A stretch of 17,698 nt of DNA from Lachnospiraceae bacterium (GTDB taxonomy: Bacteria > Bacillota > Clostridia > Lachnospirales > Lachnospiraceae), in the NCBI GenBank assembly GCA_900763175.1, contig CAAFJI010000004.1:1-17698 (forward strand), given 5' to 3'. The translations under genes and the position numbers were made by a program. Of this stretch, positions 8,139 to 14,596 are shown in pieces. The notes beneath the pieces are model-generated. The model searched no databases. It was not told the DNA's origin and saw only the letters and a program-made list of their open reading frames with translations. Position 1 is the first letter of the stretch. Every line of letters starts with the position of its first letter.

Positions 8139-8183
8139 TTTGGAGGTATGCTCTAATACAAAAGATAGGAAGCATATTCCAAA
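8139..8183 (+). repeat. Imperfect inverted repeat upstream of the sensor kinase
   Basis: TTTGGA (8139-8144) and TATGCT (8147-8152) pair with AGCATA (8171-8176) and TCCAAA (8178-8183). The result is two perfect 6-bp segments separated by a small GG/T internal loop, with an 18-nt apical loop. No U-tract follows, so it is not a simple terminator. It may be an operator, a leader structure or a 3'-end stabiliser for the GH78 transcript. Confidence 0.45.
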
Positions 8184-8214
8184 CACGCTCTAAAAAATAA
8201 AAGCGAAAGGCTGG

Positions 8215-8260
8215 CGGGTATATAGCGATTACATCTAAGAAATGGCTATGTACCCGTTTT
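8215..8260 (+). terminator. Terminator-like hairpin between the GH78 and kinase genes
   Basis: CGGGTATATAGC (8215-8226) pairs over 12 bp, with one T-G wobble, with GCTATGTACCCG (8245-8256). The loop is 18 nt and TTTT (8257-8260) follows. It would end or attenuate the GH78 transcript. It lies only about 40 nt before the kinase start with little room for a promoter after it, so it probably acts as a leaky or regulated terminator that sets kinase/regulator expression. Confidence 0.55.
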
Positions 8261-8301
8261 CTGGTGCCAGGACAGAAAAGAAATTGCCAGGTGAGGAGAT
8301 A

Positions 8302-10047
8302 ATGGAGAGAAAAAAGAAGGAATACTTTAAAGGATTAAAAACCGTATGGGGGCAGCAGGGCATTCAGAAACAGATTTTTCTTTCCATGTTTCTGATTGTG
8401 CTTCTGGGAGTGGGAACTCTGATAAATTTTATGTACAAGGCATCTATTGATGCTATTGAGCAGAACTACCGTACTTCTTATCAGTCCACCCTGAAAAACT
8501 CCAGCAGGGTAATGGATATGAATTTGAGGAGTATTATTGAGGCTGGCAGAAGTTTCCTGAATAATGGACAGCTGCGTCATGTTCTGACGAATAGTAAAAA
8601 TTATGGTGGAACTACTTTCTCCACAGGAGATCAGGAAATCCTCCGCAGCGTGGCAAATGAGCTTGCCAGCCAGCAGGTCTGGGTTAATTACATTGTATTT
8701 ACAGACCTTTACGGACATTATTACCAGCTGAACAACGTGAATCTGGGTACCTATGATTTTTACAACTATTATAAAGGCAAAAAGATCATGGAGGAGGATT
8801 GGGCTCAGGAAATCATTGCTGCAAAGGGAAAAGAGGTTTTCTTCGGTGAAAATGAAATGGAAGCAACCTCGAAGGACGGTTTTTCCTATGGAAAATACAT
8901 GATTAATCCTTCTACCCGTGAGCCTATGGGGTTTATGTTTATCGGTCTCAGCAAAAAGCTTCTTGGCCGTTCCTTTGTAATGGGAAATGAGGGATTTACA
9001 TCCAGTAATTTTATGGTAATTGATGAAAGCCAGGATAACCAGATTGTCTATTTTGAGGGAAACAAAAGTCAGACAGGTGAAATCATGAATGCATTTTCCA
9101 AGCCAGAGGAAAACCACTCCTATCTTTTTTCCTCCGTGAAAAATGCAACTACCGGCTGGAGCATTGTGAACGTGGTGGAGAAAAATGAGCTCAGTGTAGA
9201 AAGCAAACGAATGCGGCTTGTATCCTTCGGGCTTGGAGCACTTGTTCTGCTCAGTGGCTTTATGCTTGCCAGAATTATTTCCAAAACCATAACCAGGCCT
9301 CTGAAACAGCTGGAAAACACCATTGCCCAGGTAGGGGAGGGCAAGCGCCACATTACAGAGGAATTTGACTACAGCGAAGTAGGCCGCATCGGCCAGAAAT
9401 TCAAGGAGATGGTCAATACGAATCTGGAGCTTTCCGAGCATCTGATGGCAGTGAAGCTAAATGAGCGTGAAGCAGAACTGCTGCTGCTCCAGTCTCAGAT
9501 CAATCCACATTTTCTTTATAATACACTGGACTCCTTATATTTTGTTGCCATTATGCATGGAGATGACCAGATGGCGGAAATGGTGGAGGCGCTGTCGGAC
9601 AACTTCAAGCTGGCGCTGAACAACGGAAGCAAATACATTACAGTTGCCAATTCCGTGAAGTGGATGCAGGGCTATATGAAGCTGCAGAATATGCGCTACA
9701 ATAACCGTTTTGAGCTGTTTGTGGATATTCGCCGTGAAATCTTGCAAAGAGAAACCATTACCTTTATTTTTCAGCCCTTTATTGAAAATGCCATGTATCA
9801 CGGACTGGAACCGAAAATCGGAAAGGGAAAGATTTCCCTTCGGGGATGGCAGGAGCGGAACAACATGATCTTCACGATAGAGGATGACGGAGTGGGGATT
9901 GAGGATATGTCTCGGCTGGAGAATGGCTACGGAGTGCGGAACGTGATTGAGCGTATAAAGCTGAATTACGGGGAACAGTATGGCGTAACCTTTGAAAGTA
10001 CACCAGGAAAGGGAACGAAGGTGACAATCGTTGTTCCGGTAAGATAA
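8302..10047 (+). CDS. YesM-type sensor histidine kinase
   Basis: A 581-residue membrane sensor kinase of the LytS/YesM group, which autophosphorylates and passes phosphate to the AraC-type regulator encoded next. The start at 8302 (MERKKKEYFK) has AGGTGAGGAG just upstream. An in-frame ATG at 8242 lies inside the hairpin at 8215-8260 and is unlikely. Order of parts: transmembrane segment at about 25-45; an extracytoplasmic sensor region at about 46-300 (double-Cache-like by size and position, not proven); a second transmembrane segment at about 303-325; a HAMP linker; the His_kinase domain with phospho-acceptor His403 in INPHFLYNTL; and an HATPase domain with FQPFIENAMYHGL, DDGVGIED and GYGVRNVIERI. 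The relatives YesM (B. subtilis) and similar Clostridia kinases sense extracellular sugars near their transporter genes. The 22-nt gap to the regulator gene indicates co-transcription. Confidence 0.93.
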   Translation: MERKKKEYFKGLKTVWGQQGIQKQIFLSMFLIVLLGVGTLINFMYKASIDAIEQNYRTSYQSTLKNSSRVMDMNLRSIIEAGRSFLNNGQLRHVLTNSKNYGGTTFSTGDQEILRSVANELASQQVWVNYIVFTDLYGHYYQLNNVNLGTYDFYNYYKGKKIMEEDWAQEIIAAKGKEVFFGENEMEATSKDGFSYGKYMINPSTREPMGFMFIGLSKKLLGRSFVMGNEGFTSSNFMVIDESQDNQIVYFEGNKSQTGEIMNAFSKPEENHSYLFSSVKNATTGWSIVNVVEKNELSVESKRMRLVSFGLGALVLLSGFMLARIISKTITRPLKQLENTIAQVGEGKRHITEEFDYSEVGRIGQKFKEMVNTNLELSEHLMAVKLNEREAELLLLQSQINPHFLYNTLDSLYFVAIMHGDDQMAEMVEALSDNFKLALNNGSKYITVANSVKWMQGYMKLQNMRYNNRFELFVDIRREILQRETITFIFQPFIENAMYHGLEPKIGKGKISLRGWQERNNMIFTIEDDGVGIEDMSRLENGYGVRNVIERIKLNYGEQYGVTFESTPGKGTKVTIVVPVR

Positions 10048-10069
10048 AAACAGTTGAGGGAGGAGAACT

Positions 10070-11140
10070 ATGTATCGTTTGGTTGTGATTGATGATGAAT
10101 ATATTGTTGTTCAGGGAATCAAAGCACTGCTTTCACGCCTGAAGCTGGAATATGAGGTAGTTGGTGCTGCCTACGACGGAATCCAGGGTCTGGAGGTGAT
10201 CCGCAGCGAGAAACCAGATGTGGTGATCACGGATATCCGTATTCCTGGATTGGACGGACTGTCCCTGATAGAGGCGGCGAAAGAGGAGTGTCCGGAGACA
10301 TATTTTATTGTTATCAGCGGATACTCGGAATTCGTCTATGCACAGCGTGCACTGACTCTTGGGGTGAGTGACTACATCGATAAACCAGTTACTGCGGAAA
10401 AACTGAAAAATGCTCTGCTTCGGATTGAAAATCAGTGGGCAAAGACACGGAAGGATGATAACCAGAAGGCACAGGCCAATCGGAAGAAATATGTGGAGAT
10501 GGAAAAGATACTGGATGGTGGAGTAAAGGCAATTACAAGTGGTGATTCCGGGCTGTTCCGGGATTATGCCAGAAAAGACATTACCGGTCTTAAAGAGCTT
10601 TATCCGGAAATGGAGGACTTCCGTCGGGAGTTTTATAAACATCTCTGTGTGCTTAGTGACATTCTCATTGAAAGCCAGAAGCAGGTAGAGAGAAGCTCTC
10701 TCGTTTCTTTTCAGGAGATGGAGAAATGTGATACTATTGAAAAGGTGCAGGAGTACGGTGAAAACGTTCTTTCTGACATTGAAAAGCACCTGACAGCAGA
10801 CCAGACCGGAAGCCATCACAGGGTAATTCTGGAGCTCCTGAATTATCTGGATGAGCATTACAGCCTGGATATCGGCCTGGGAGAACTGGCTGATCGTGCG
10901 GGGATGAGTACCGCTTATTTAAGTGTCCTGTTCAAGACAGAGGTAGGAACTTCCTACGTGAAATACCTTACAGACCTGCGTATCCAAAAGGCGAAAAAGC
11001 TTCTACGGGACGGTTATAAGGTAAATGAGGTCAGTGAGCTGGTGGGATATAATAACTACCGCTATTTTTGTGATATTTTCAAGAAACATGAAGGCATGAC
11101 GCCAAACGAATACAAAGGAAATGTCTGGAAAAAAGAATAG
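10070..11140 (+). CDS. YesN-type response regulator with AraC DNA-binding domain
   Basis: A 356-residue transcriptional regulator. The N-terminal receiver domain has the acidic pair Asp8/Asp9, phospho-acceptor Asp55 in ITDIRIPG, Ser83 in VISGYSEF and Lys105 in DKPV. A helical linker covers about 120-250. The C-terminal AraC domain has two helix-turn-helix units, the first around LGELADRAGMSTAYLSVLFK and the second around VSELVGYNNYRYFCDIFKKHEGMTPNEY. GGGAGGAG precedes the ATG. It forms a pair with the kinase gene just upstream and is followed by a terminator. The likely target is the transporter operon beginning at 11430, whose upstream region contains repeated TGGTA-type half-sites. It may also control the operon starting near 162 (inference). 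Confidence 0.93.
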   Translation: MYRLVVIDDEYIVVQGIKALLSRLKLEYEVVGAAYDGIQGLEVIRSEKPDVVITDIRIPGLDGLSLIEAAKEECPETYFIVISGYSEFVYAQRALTLGVSDYIDKPVTAEKLKNALLRIENQWAKTRKDDNQKAQANRKKYVEMEKILDGGVKAITSGDSGLFRDYARKDITGLKELYPEMEDFRREFYKHLCVLSDILIESQKQVERSSLVSFQEMEKCDTIEKVQEYGENVLSDIEKHLTADQTGSHHRVILELLNYLDEHYSLDIGLGELADRAGMSTAYLSVLFKTEVGTSYVKYLTDLRIQKAKKLLRDGYKVNEVSELVGYNNYRYFCDIFKKHEGMTPNEYKGNVWKKE

Positions 11141-11200
11141 GTCTGATCATACTGCAACTTTTGATTGTGCAAATGTTGCAAATACGAAATGAGCTAATAA

Positions 11201-11251
11201 GGCAACATATACAATTAGCATAATGATGCTGAGGGATGTGTTGCTTTTTTT
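11201..11251 (+). terminator. Intrinsic terminator after the response regulator
   Basis: GCAACA (11202-11207) pairs with TGTTGC (11239-11244), and T7 (11245-11251) follows directly. An inner hairpin AGCAT (11217-11221) / ATGCT (11226-11230) with a 4-nt loop folds within the long loop, giving a branched stem. It should end the kinase/regulator transcript and insulate the transporter operon. Confidence 0.7.
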
Positions 11252-11304
11252 GGTATATCAGTCTAAAAAAACTGTACATTACCAAAAAAATTAGGCACTG
11301 GTAA
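11245..11304. promoter_or_regulatory. Candidate regulator-binding region with TGGTA/TACCA repeats
   Basis: TTTTTTTGGTA (11245-11255) is perfectly complementary to TACCAAAAAAA (11280-11290). TTACCA (11279-11284) also forms an inverted repeat with TGGTAA (11299-11304). A TGGTA half-site therefore occurs three times (centres near 11253, 11282 and 11301), the middle copy inverted. CAGT (11259-11262) and ACTG (11271-11274) are nested inside the first pair. Position upstream of the binding-protein gene fits an operator for the adjacent AraC-type regulator. The first arm overlaps the terminator T-tract, so part of the symmetry may simply be A/T-tract pairing. Confidence 0.4.
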
Positions 11305-11326
11305 AAATACATGGAAATGTTATCAT
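11298..11326 (+). promoter_or_regulatory. Weak candidate promoter for the transporter operon
   Basis: TATCAT (11321-11326) is an acceptable -10 box. The hexamer 17 bp upstream, CTGGTA (11298-11303), matches the -35 consensus poorly and overlaps the third TGGTA repeat. A poor -35 next to a putative activator site is what an AraC-type activator-dependent promoter would show. The start would lie near 11333, giving a leader of about 100 nt. Confidence 0.3.
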
Positions 11327-11339
11327 AAAGCCATAAGAA

Positions 11340-11353
11340 ATTTCCCGGGAAAT
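11340..11353. promoter_or_regulatory. 14-bp perfect palindrome in the transporter leader
   Basis: The sequence ATTTCCCGGGAAAT reads the same on both strands. It lies 76 nt before the binding-protein start codon and just downstream of the candidate promoter, a typical position for a repressor operator. It does not match the CcpA cre consensus. The protein that would bind it is not evident. Confidence 0.4.
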
Positions 11354-11429
11354 AAAAAACACATCATATGCGACCGAAAAAATAACACGTAACAACATGA
11401 AAGAGAACGAAAATTTTGGAGGATTTAAA

Positions 11430-12734
11430 ATGAAAAAGAGAGCATTGGCTATTTTAATGGCAGCATTAACCGCATCTACTATGTGTGCAGTTCCAGCATT
11501 CGCAGCTGATTATTCAGGAGAAGACCCGCAGCTTGAAAAAAACGTTAAGATTCTTACAATTTGGGCTGAGGATACCGATAATGGTGCGCTGTTAAACAAA
11601 ATTTGTGAAGACTATCAGAAAAATGTAAACCCGAACTTCACATGGGAGTATGAGATGGTTGCTTCTGACAATCTGCAGCAGAAGATTGCTACACTGGCAG
11701 CATCCAATGACCTTCCAGATCTTTTCGCTTACGAGGCAGGTGCTCCGCTTAGCGTACTGATCGATTCTGGTAAAGTAAAAGATATTTCCGAAGCAGTAGA
11801 TGAAATCGGAACAGCTGACTATCTGAACAGCGGTGCTGTTGAGCTGTTAAAGGGATTATCCGGAACAGATGATCTTTATGATCTTCCTCTTGGACTGAAC
11901 GTAGAAGGCTTCTGGTACAACAAAGCCCTGTTTGAGGAGGCTGGCTGTGAAGTTCCTACTACATGGGATGAGTTCGAGGATGTTCTTCAGAAACTTTCCG
12001 ACGCAGGAATTCAGCCTCTGACAACAGGTGGTGCTGATAAATGGGGTGCAACCCGTCTGATCAACGCTTACGCAGTAAGAACAGCTGGAAACGACATCAT
12101 GACAAAAGCTGCTAACGGCGAAGTGGATTACACAGATGAGAAACTTGTTGCAGCAGCAGACAAGATTGCTGAGTGGGCAGAAAAAGGATACTTCGGAGAA
12201 GGTATCACAACAGTTGATATGAACACAGCAGGTTCTATGCTGATGAGTGGAAAAGCAGCTATCTTCTACAATGGTTCCTGGTTTACACAGAACCTGACAG
12301 ATGAGTCCCAGAACCCGGCTGGCGAGGATGGAATCGGATTCTTCAACATCCCGGTTGCAGATGAGTCCATCAGTTCCGCTACTTCTTATTCTATGAACTG
12401 TGGTAACATTCTTGCTCTTGACAACGACAAATACGATGAGGCTACTGGCTGGTTCCTGAAATACTTCATGGAGAACATCGGTAACGTTGCAATGGAAGAG
12501 CAGGGAACTGTAAAGGGTTATACTTATGATGTTACAGCTGACGATATGGATAGTTACACCAAACTGGTTCTTGACGAGATTGATAAATCCACAGAAGGTT
12601 TTGCTTGGTGGGAAGCAAAAATGCCTAGTGAAATCTCTAAAACTGCACAGGAAAATGTACAGCCTCTGCTGAATGGCGAGATGACTGGCGAAGAGTATAT
12701 GCAGTCCATCCAGGATGTATATAATATGCAGTAA
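11430..12734 (+). CDS. Sugar ABC transporter extracellular solute-binding protein
   Basis: A 434-residue family 1 (MalE/MsmE-type) binding protein for oligosaccharides. The start at 11430 is set by GGAGGA 6 nt upstream; an in-frame ATG at 11397 has no such site. A signal peptide runs from MKKRALAILMAAL to VPAFA, with predicted cleavage after Ala25 (AFA-ADYS). The only cysteine in it, Cys19 in STMCA, does not fit a lipobox, so the protein is predicted to be secreted by signal peptidase I rather than lipid-anchored, unusual for a Gram-positive binding protein. Mature features typical of the family include VKILTIWAEDTD near the N terminus, LPDLFAYEAGAPL, and GFWYNKALFEEAGCEVPTTWDEFEDVLQKL. A terminator-like hairpin downstream probably raises its expression over the permeases. 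Substrate predicted from the neighbouring glycosidases: a rhamnose/arabinose-containing oligosaccharide. Confidence 0.92.
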   Translation: MKKRALAILMAALTASTMCAVPAFAADYSGEDPQLEKNVKILTIWAEDTDNGALLNKICEDYQKNVNPNFTWEYEMVASDNLQQKIATLAASNDLPDLFAYEAGAPLSVLIDSGKVKDISEAVDEIGTADYLNSGAVELLKGLSGTDDLYDLPLGLNVEGFWYNKALFEEAGCEVPTTWDEFEDVLQKLSDAGIQPLTTGGADKWGATRLINAYAVRTAGNDIMTKAANGEVDYTDEKLVAAADKIAEWAEKGYFGEGITTVDMNTAGSMLMSGKAAIFYNGSWFTQNLTDESQNPAGEDGIGFFNIPVADESISSATSYSMNCGNILALDNDKYDEATGWFLKYFMENIGNVAMEEQGTVKGYTYDVTADDMDSYTKLVLDEIDKSTEGFAWWEAKMPSEISKTAQENVQPLLNGEMTGEEYMQSIQDVYNMQ

Positions 12735-12782
12735 GATACAGCTTCGGCAATGTTTAGTGAAAGATAATTTGTAAGGCAGGTG

Positions 12783-12820
12783 CGGGGGTGTTTGGAAAAA
12801 GCAGACACTCCCGTTTTGTT
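12783..12820 (+). terminator. Partial terminator between binding protein and permease genes
   Basis: CGGGGGTGTTTG (12783-12794) pairs over 12 bp, with two G-U wobbles, with CAGACACTCCCG (12802-12813). The loop is 7 nt and TTTTGTT follows. A leaky hairpin here is a common way of making more binding protein than permease from one operon. The same structure could also protect the upstream mRNA 3' end. Confidence 0.6.
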
Positions 12821-12871
12821 GGAAAAAACAGAGAAACAACAGGTTTTACGAAACAGAAAGGAAGGAATTCT

Positions 12872-13750
12872 ATGAACAAGGTATTAGGTAATAAAAAAGC
12901 GATTTCCCTTTTCGTAGTTCCGGCGCTGGTTATTTATACCATTATCGTAATGGTGCCAGTTATCTGGTCACTGTATTATTCATTCTTCAGCGGCAGCCCG
13001 GGACTTCAGTGGGAGTTTGCAGGTCTTGACAATTATGCAAGACTTTTTAGAGACAAGAACTTTTTAAATTCATTAATGGTAAACTGTAAATATGTACTTG
13101 TAGTAACAATCGGCCAGGTGGGAATGGGACTTCTTCTTTCCCTGATGTTTAAGTTCTGGCTGAAGAGATGCAAAACCATCGTAAGAACTCTGGTTTTCTT
13201 CCCGGTAGTACTTCCTACTGTTGCTGTAGGCCAGCTGTTTGCAAAAATGTATGAGATTCAGCCGAATTACGGTCTGTTAAACTCTCTTCTTGATTCTCTT
13301 GGATTTACCAACCTTGTTCAGCCATGGATCGGACAGTCCAGCACAGCTCTCTGGGCACTGTGTGTAATGGATATCTGGGTAGCAATGGGATTCTACTCCG
13401 TAATTTTCTACGGCGCACTCCTTGACATTTCAGATGATGTTCTGGAAGCTGCAAGAATTGACGGCTGCGGCGGCTGGCAGTTATTTAAAAATATTCTTCT
13501 TCCACTGCTTCGCCCGATGGTCATCACCAGTCTGGTCTTCAGCTTCTCAGGAACAGTTAAGATGTTCGAGTCTGCTATGGCTCTTACGAAGGGCGGTCCA
13601 GGAAGTGCAACCAAGTCACTTTCCATGTATATGTATGACGTTGCATTTACATATAACAAGGTTGGTTACGCCAGCGTTATTGCCATCGTAATCTTCCTGA
13701 TCTGTGTTGTTGGTTCTCTGATTATTAACAAGTTTGATGTGAAAGACTGA
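12872..13750 (+). CDS. Sugar ABC transporter permease, MalF/UgpA type
   Basis: A 292-residue inner permease subunit of a CUT1-type importer. The start at 12872 has AGGAAGG about 6 nt upstream; an in-frame ATG at 12788 lies inside the hairpin at 12783-12820 and is rejected. The first transmembrane segment is AISLFVVPALVIYTIIVMVP, and about six segments are visible. The EAA loop that contacts the ATPase is present as EAARIDGCGGWQLFKNILLP, beginning at Glu192. It sits between the binding-protein gene and the second permease gene, 14 nt before the latter. There is no ATPase gene in the operon, so a shared MsmX/MsiK-like ATPase is expected. Confidence 0.93.
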   Translation: MNKVLGNKKAISLFVVPALVIYTIIVMVPVIWSLYYSFFSGSPGLQWEFAGLDNYARLFRDKNFLNSLMVNCKYVLVVTIGQVGMGLLLSLMFKFWLKRCKTIVRTLVFFPVVLPTVAVGQLFAKMYEIQPNYGLLNSLLDSLGFTNLVQPWIGQSSTALWALCVMDIWVAMGFYSVIFYGALLDISDDVLEAARIDGCGGWQLFKNILLPLLRPMVITSLVFSFSGTVKMFESAMALTKGGPGSATKSLSMYMYDVAFTYNKVGYASVIAIVIFLICVVGSLIINKFDVKD

Positions 13751-13764
13751 AAGGAGGAAATATT

Positions 13765-14592
13765 ATGAAAAAAGCAAAATCGGTTTTTCGGGGAATAGTA
13801 ATTTTCCTTCTTTGTATGGTTGAGATTTATCCGTTGTTCTGGATGTTGACAGCATCTTTCAAGAAGCAGGCTGAGTGGAGTGAAAAGCCGGCATATGCAT
13901 TAAATGATGGTTTTTATTTCCAAAACTATTCAGATGCATGGACAAGAGGACATATGTCCACATTCTTTAAAAACAGTTTGATCACCACTCTGGTGGCTCT
14001 GGTGTTTATCGTATTCTTTTCTGTTACTGTAGGTTTTGCAGTTACAAAGATGAAATGGAAATTCAGAAATGCAGTTGCACAGTACTTCCGTTTCGGTATT
14101 ATGATTCCGGTTGCGATTGCGCTGATTCCTCTTTTCCAGATTTACAGCAGAACAAATCTTCTGAATACCAGAACCTGTCTGATCATAACGTATATAGCTT
14201 TCGGTTTGTCGCTATCCATCTATCTGGTCCAGGGATATCTCCGTTCTTTCCCGGATGATATTATGGAGGCTGCAGTTATTGATGGCTGCGGTATTTACAG
14301 ACTGATGTGGCATATCGTAACACCACTTATGAAGAACTCTATAGTTACCGTACTGGTACTTCAGTTCTTCTTCAAATGGAATGACCTCCTGTTTTCCATG
14401 ACCTTCATCAGCGATTCTGCACTGAAAACAGTTCAGACAGGACTTCTGTATTTCTCTGATGAGTTTGGTTCCAAAAACTGGGGTGCGATCTTCGCTTCTG
14501 TATCTATGAGTGTATTTCCGCTTCTGATTCTGTATATGGCATTGAACAAGAAGCTGATGGAAGGTATGACAGCTGGTGCTGTAAAGGGCTGA
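13765..14592 (+). CDS. Sugar ABC transporter permease, MalG/UgpE type
   Basis: A 275-residue second permease of the CUT1-type importer, heterodimer partner of the protein encoded just upstream. AAGGAGG lies 8 nt before the ATG. An N-terminal membrane segment (VFRGIVIFLLCMVEIYPLFW) and about six segments in total are present. The EAA motif EAAVIDGCGIYRLMWHIVTP begins at Glu168. The final residues GMTAGAVKG are characteristic of this subunit family. The gene is followed after 4 nt by the GH63-like glycosidase gene, suggesting translational coupling of uptake and breakdown. Confidence 0.93.
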   Translation: MKKAKSVFRGIVIFLLCMVEIYPLFWMLTASFKKQAEWSEKPAYALNDGFYFQNYSDAWTRGHMSTFFKNSLITTLVALVFIVFFSVTVGFAVTKMKWKFRNAVAQYFRFGIMIPVAIALIPLFQIYSRTNLLNTRTCLIITYIAFGLSLSIYLVQGYLRSFPDDIMEAAVIDGCGIYRLMWHIVTPLMKNSIVTVLVLQFFFKWNDLLFSMTFISDSALKTVQTGLLYFSDEFGSKNWGAIFASVSMSVFPLLILYMALNKKLMEGMTAGAVKG

Positions 14593-14596
14593 TGCT

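Noticed and set aside
8335..9441. Long antisense open frame (368 codons) opposite the sensor kinase gene
   Set aside because: It is a reverse-strand shadow of the kinase coding frame. It has no ribosome binding site or recognisable domain, and its composition (Cys/His/Phe/Leu-rich) is typical of antisense translation.
11168..11183. Direct repeat TGCAAAT (11168-11174 and 11177-11183) after the response regulator gene
   Set aside because: It lies before the terminator at 11201-11251, so it is badly placed to control the next operon. A 7-bp AT-rich repeat can easily occur by chance.
11340..11353. CcpA cre site
   Set aside because: The palindrome lacks the central CG flanked by TGWAA/WCA required by the cre consensus. 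No other convincing cre match was seen in the intergenic regions.
11856..12839. Antisense open frame (327 codons) opposite the solute-binding protein gene
   Set aside because: It overlaps a clearly coding gene and the downstream hairpin, and its translation is Cys/Ser/Phe-rich without domains.
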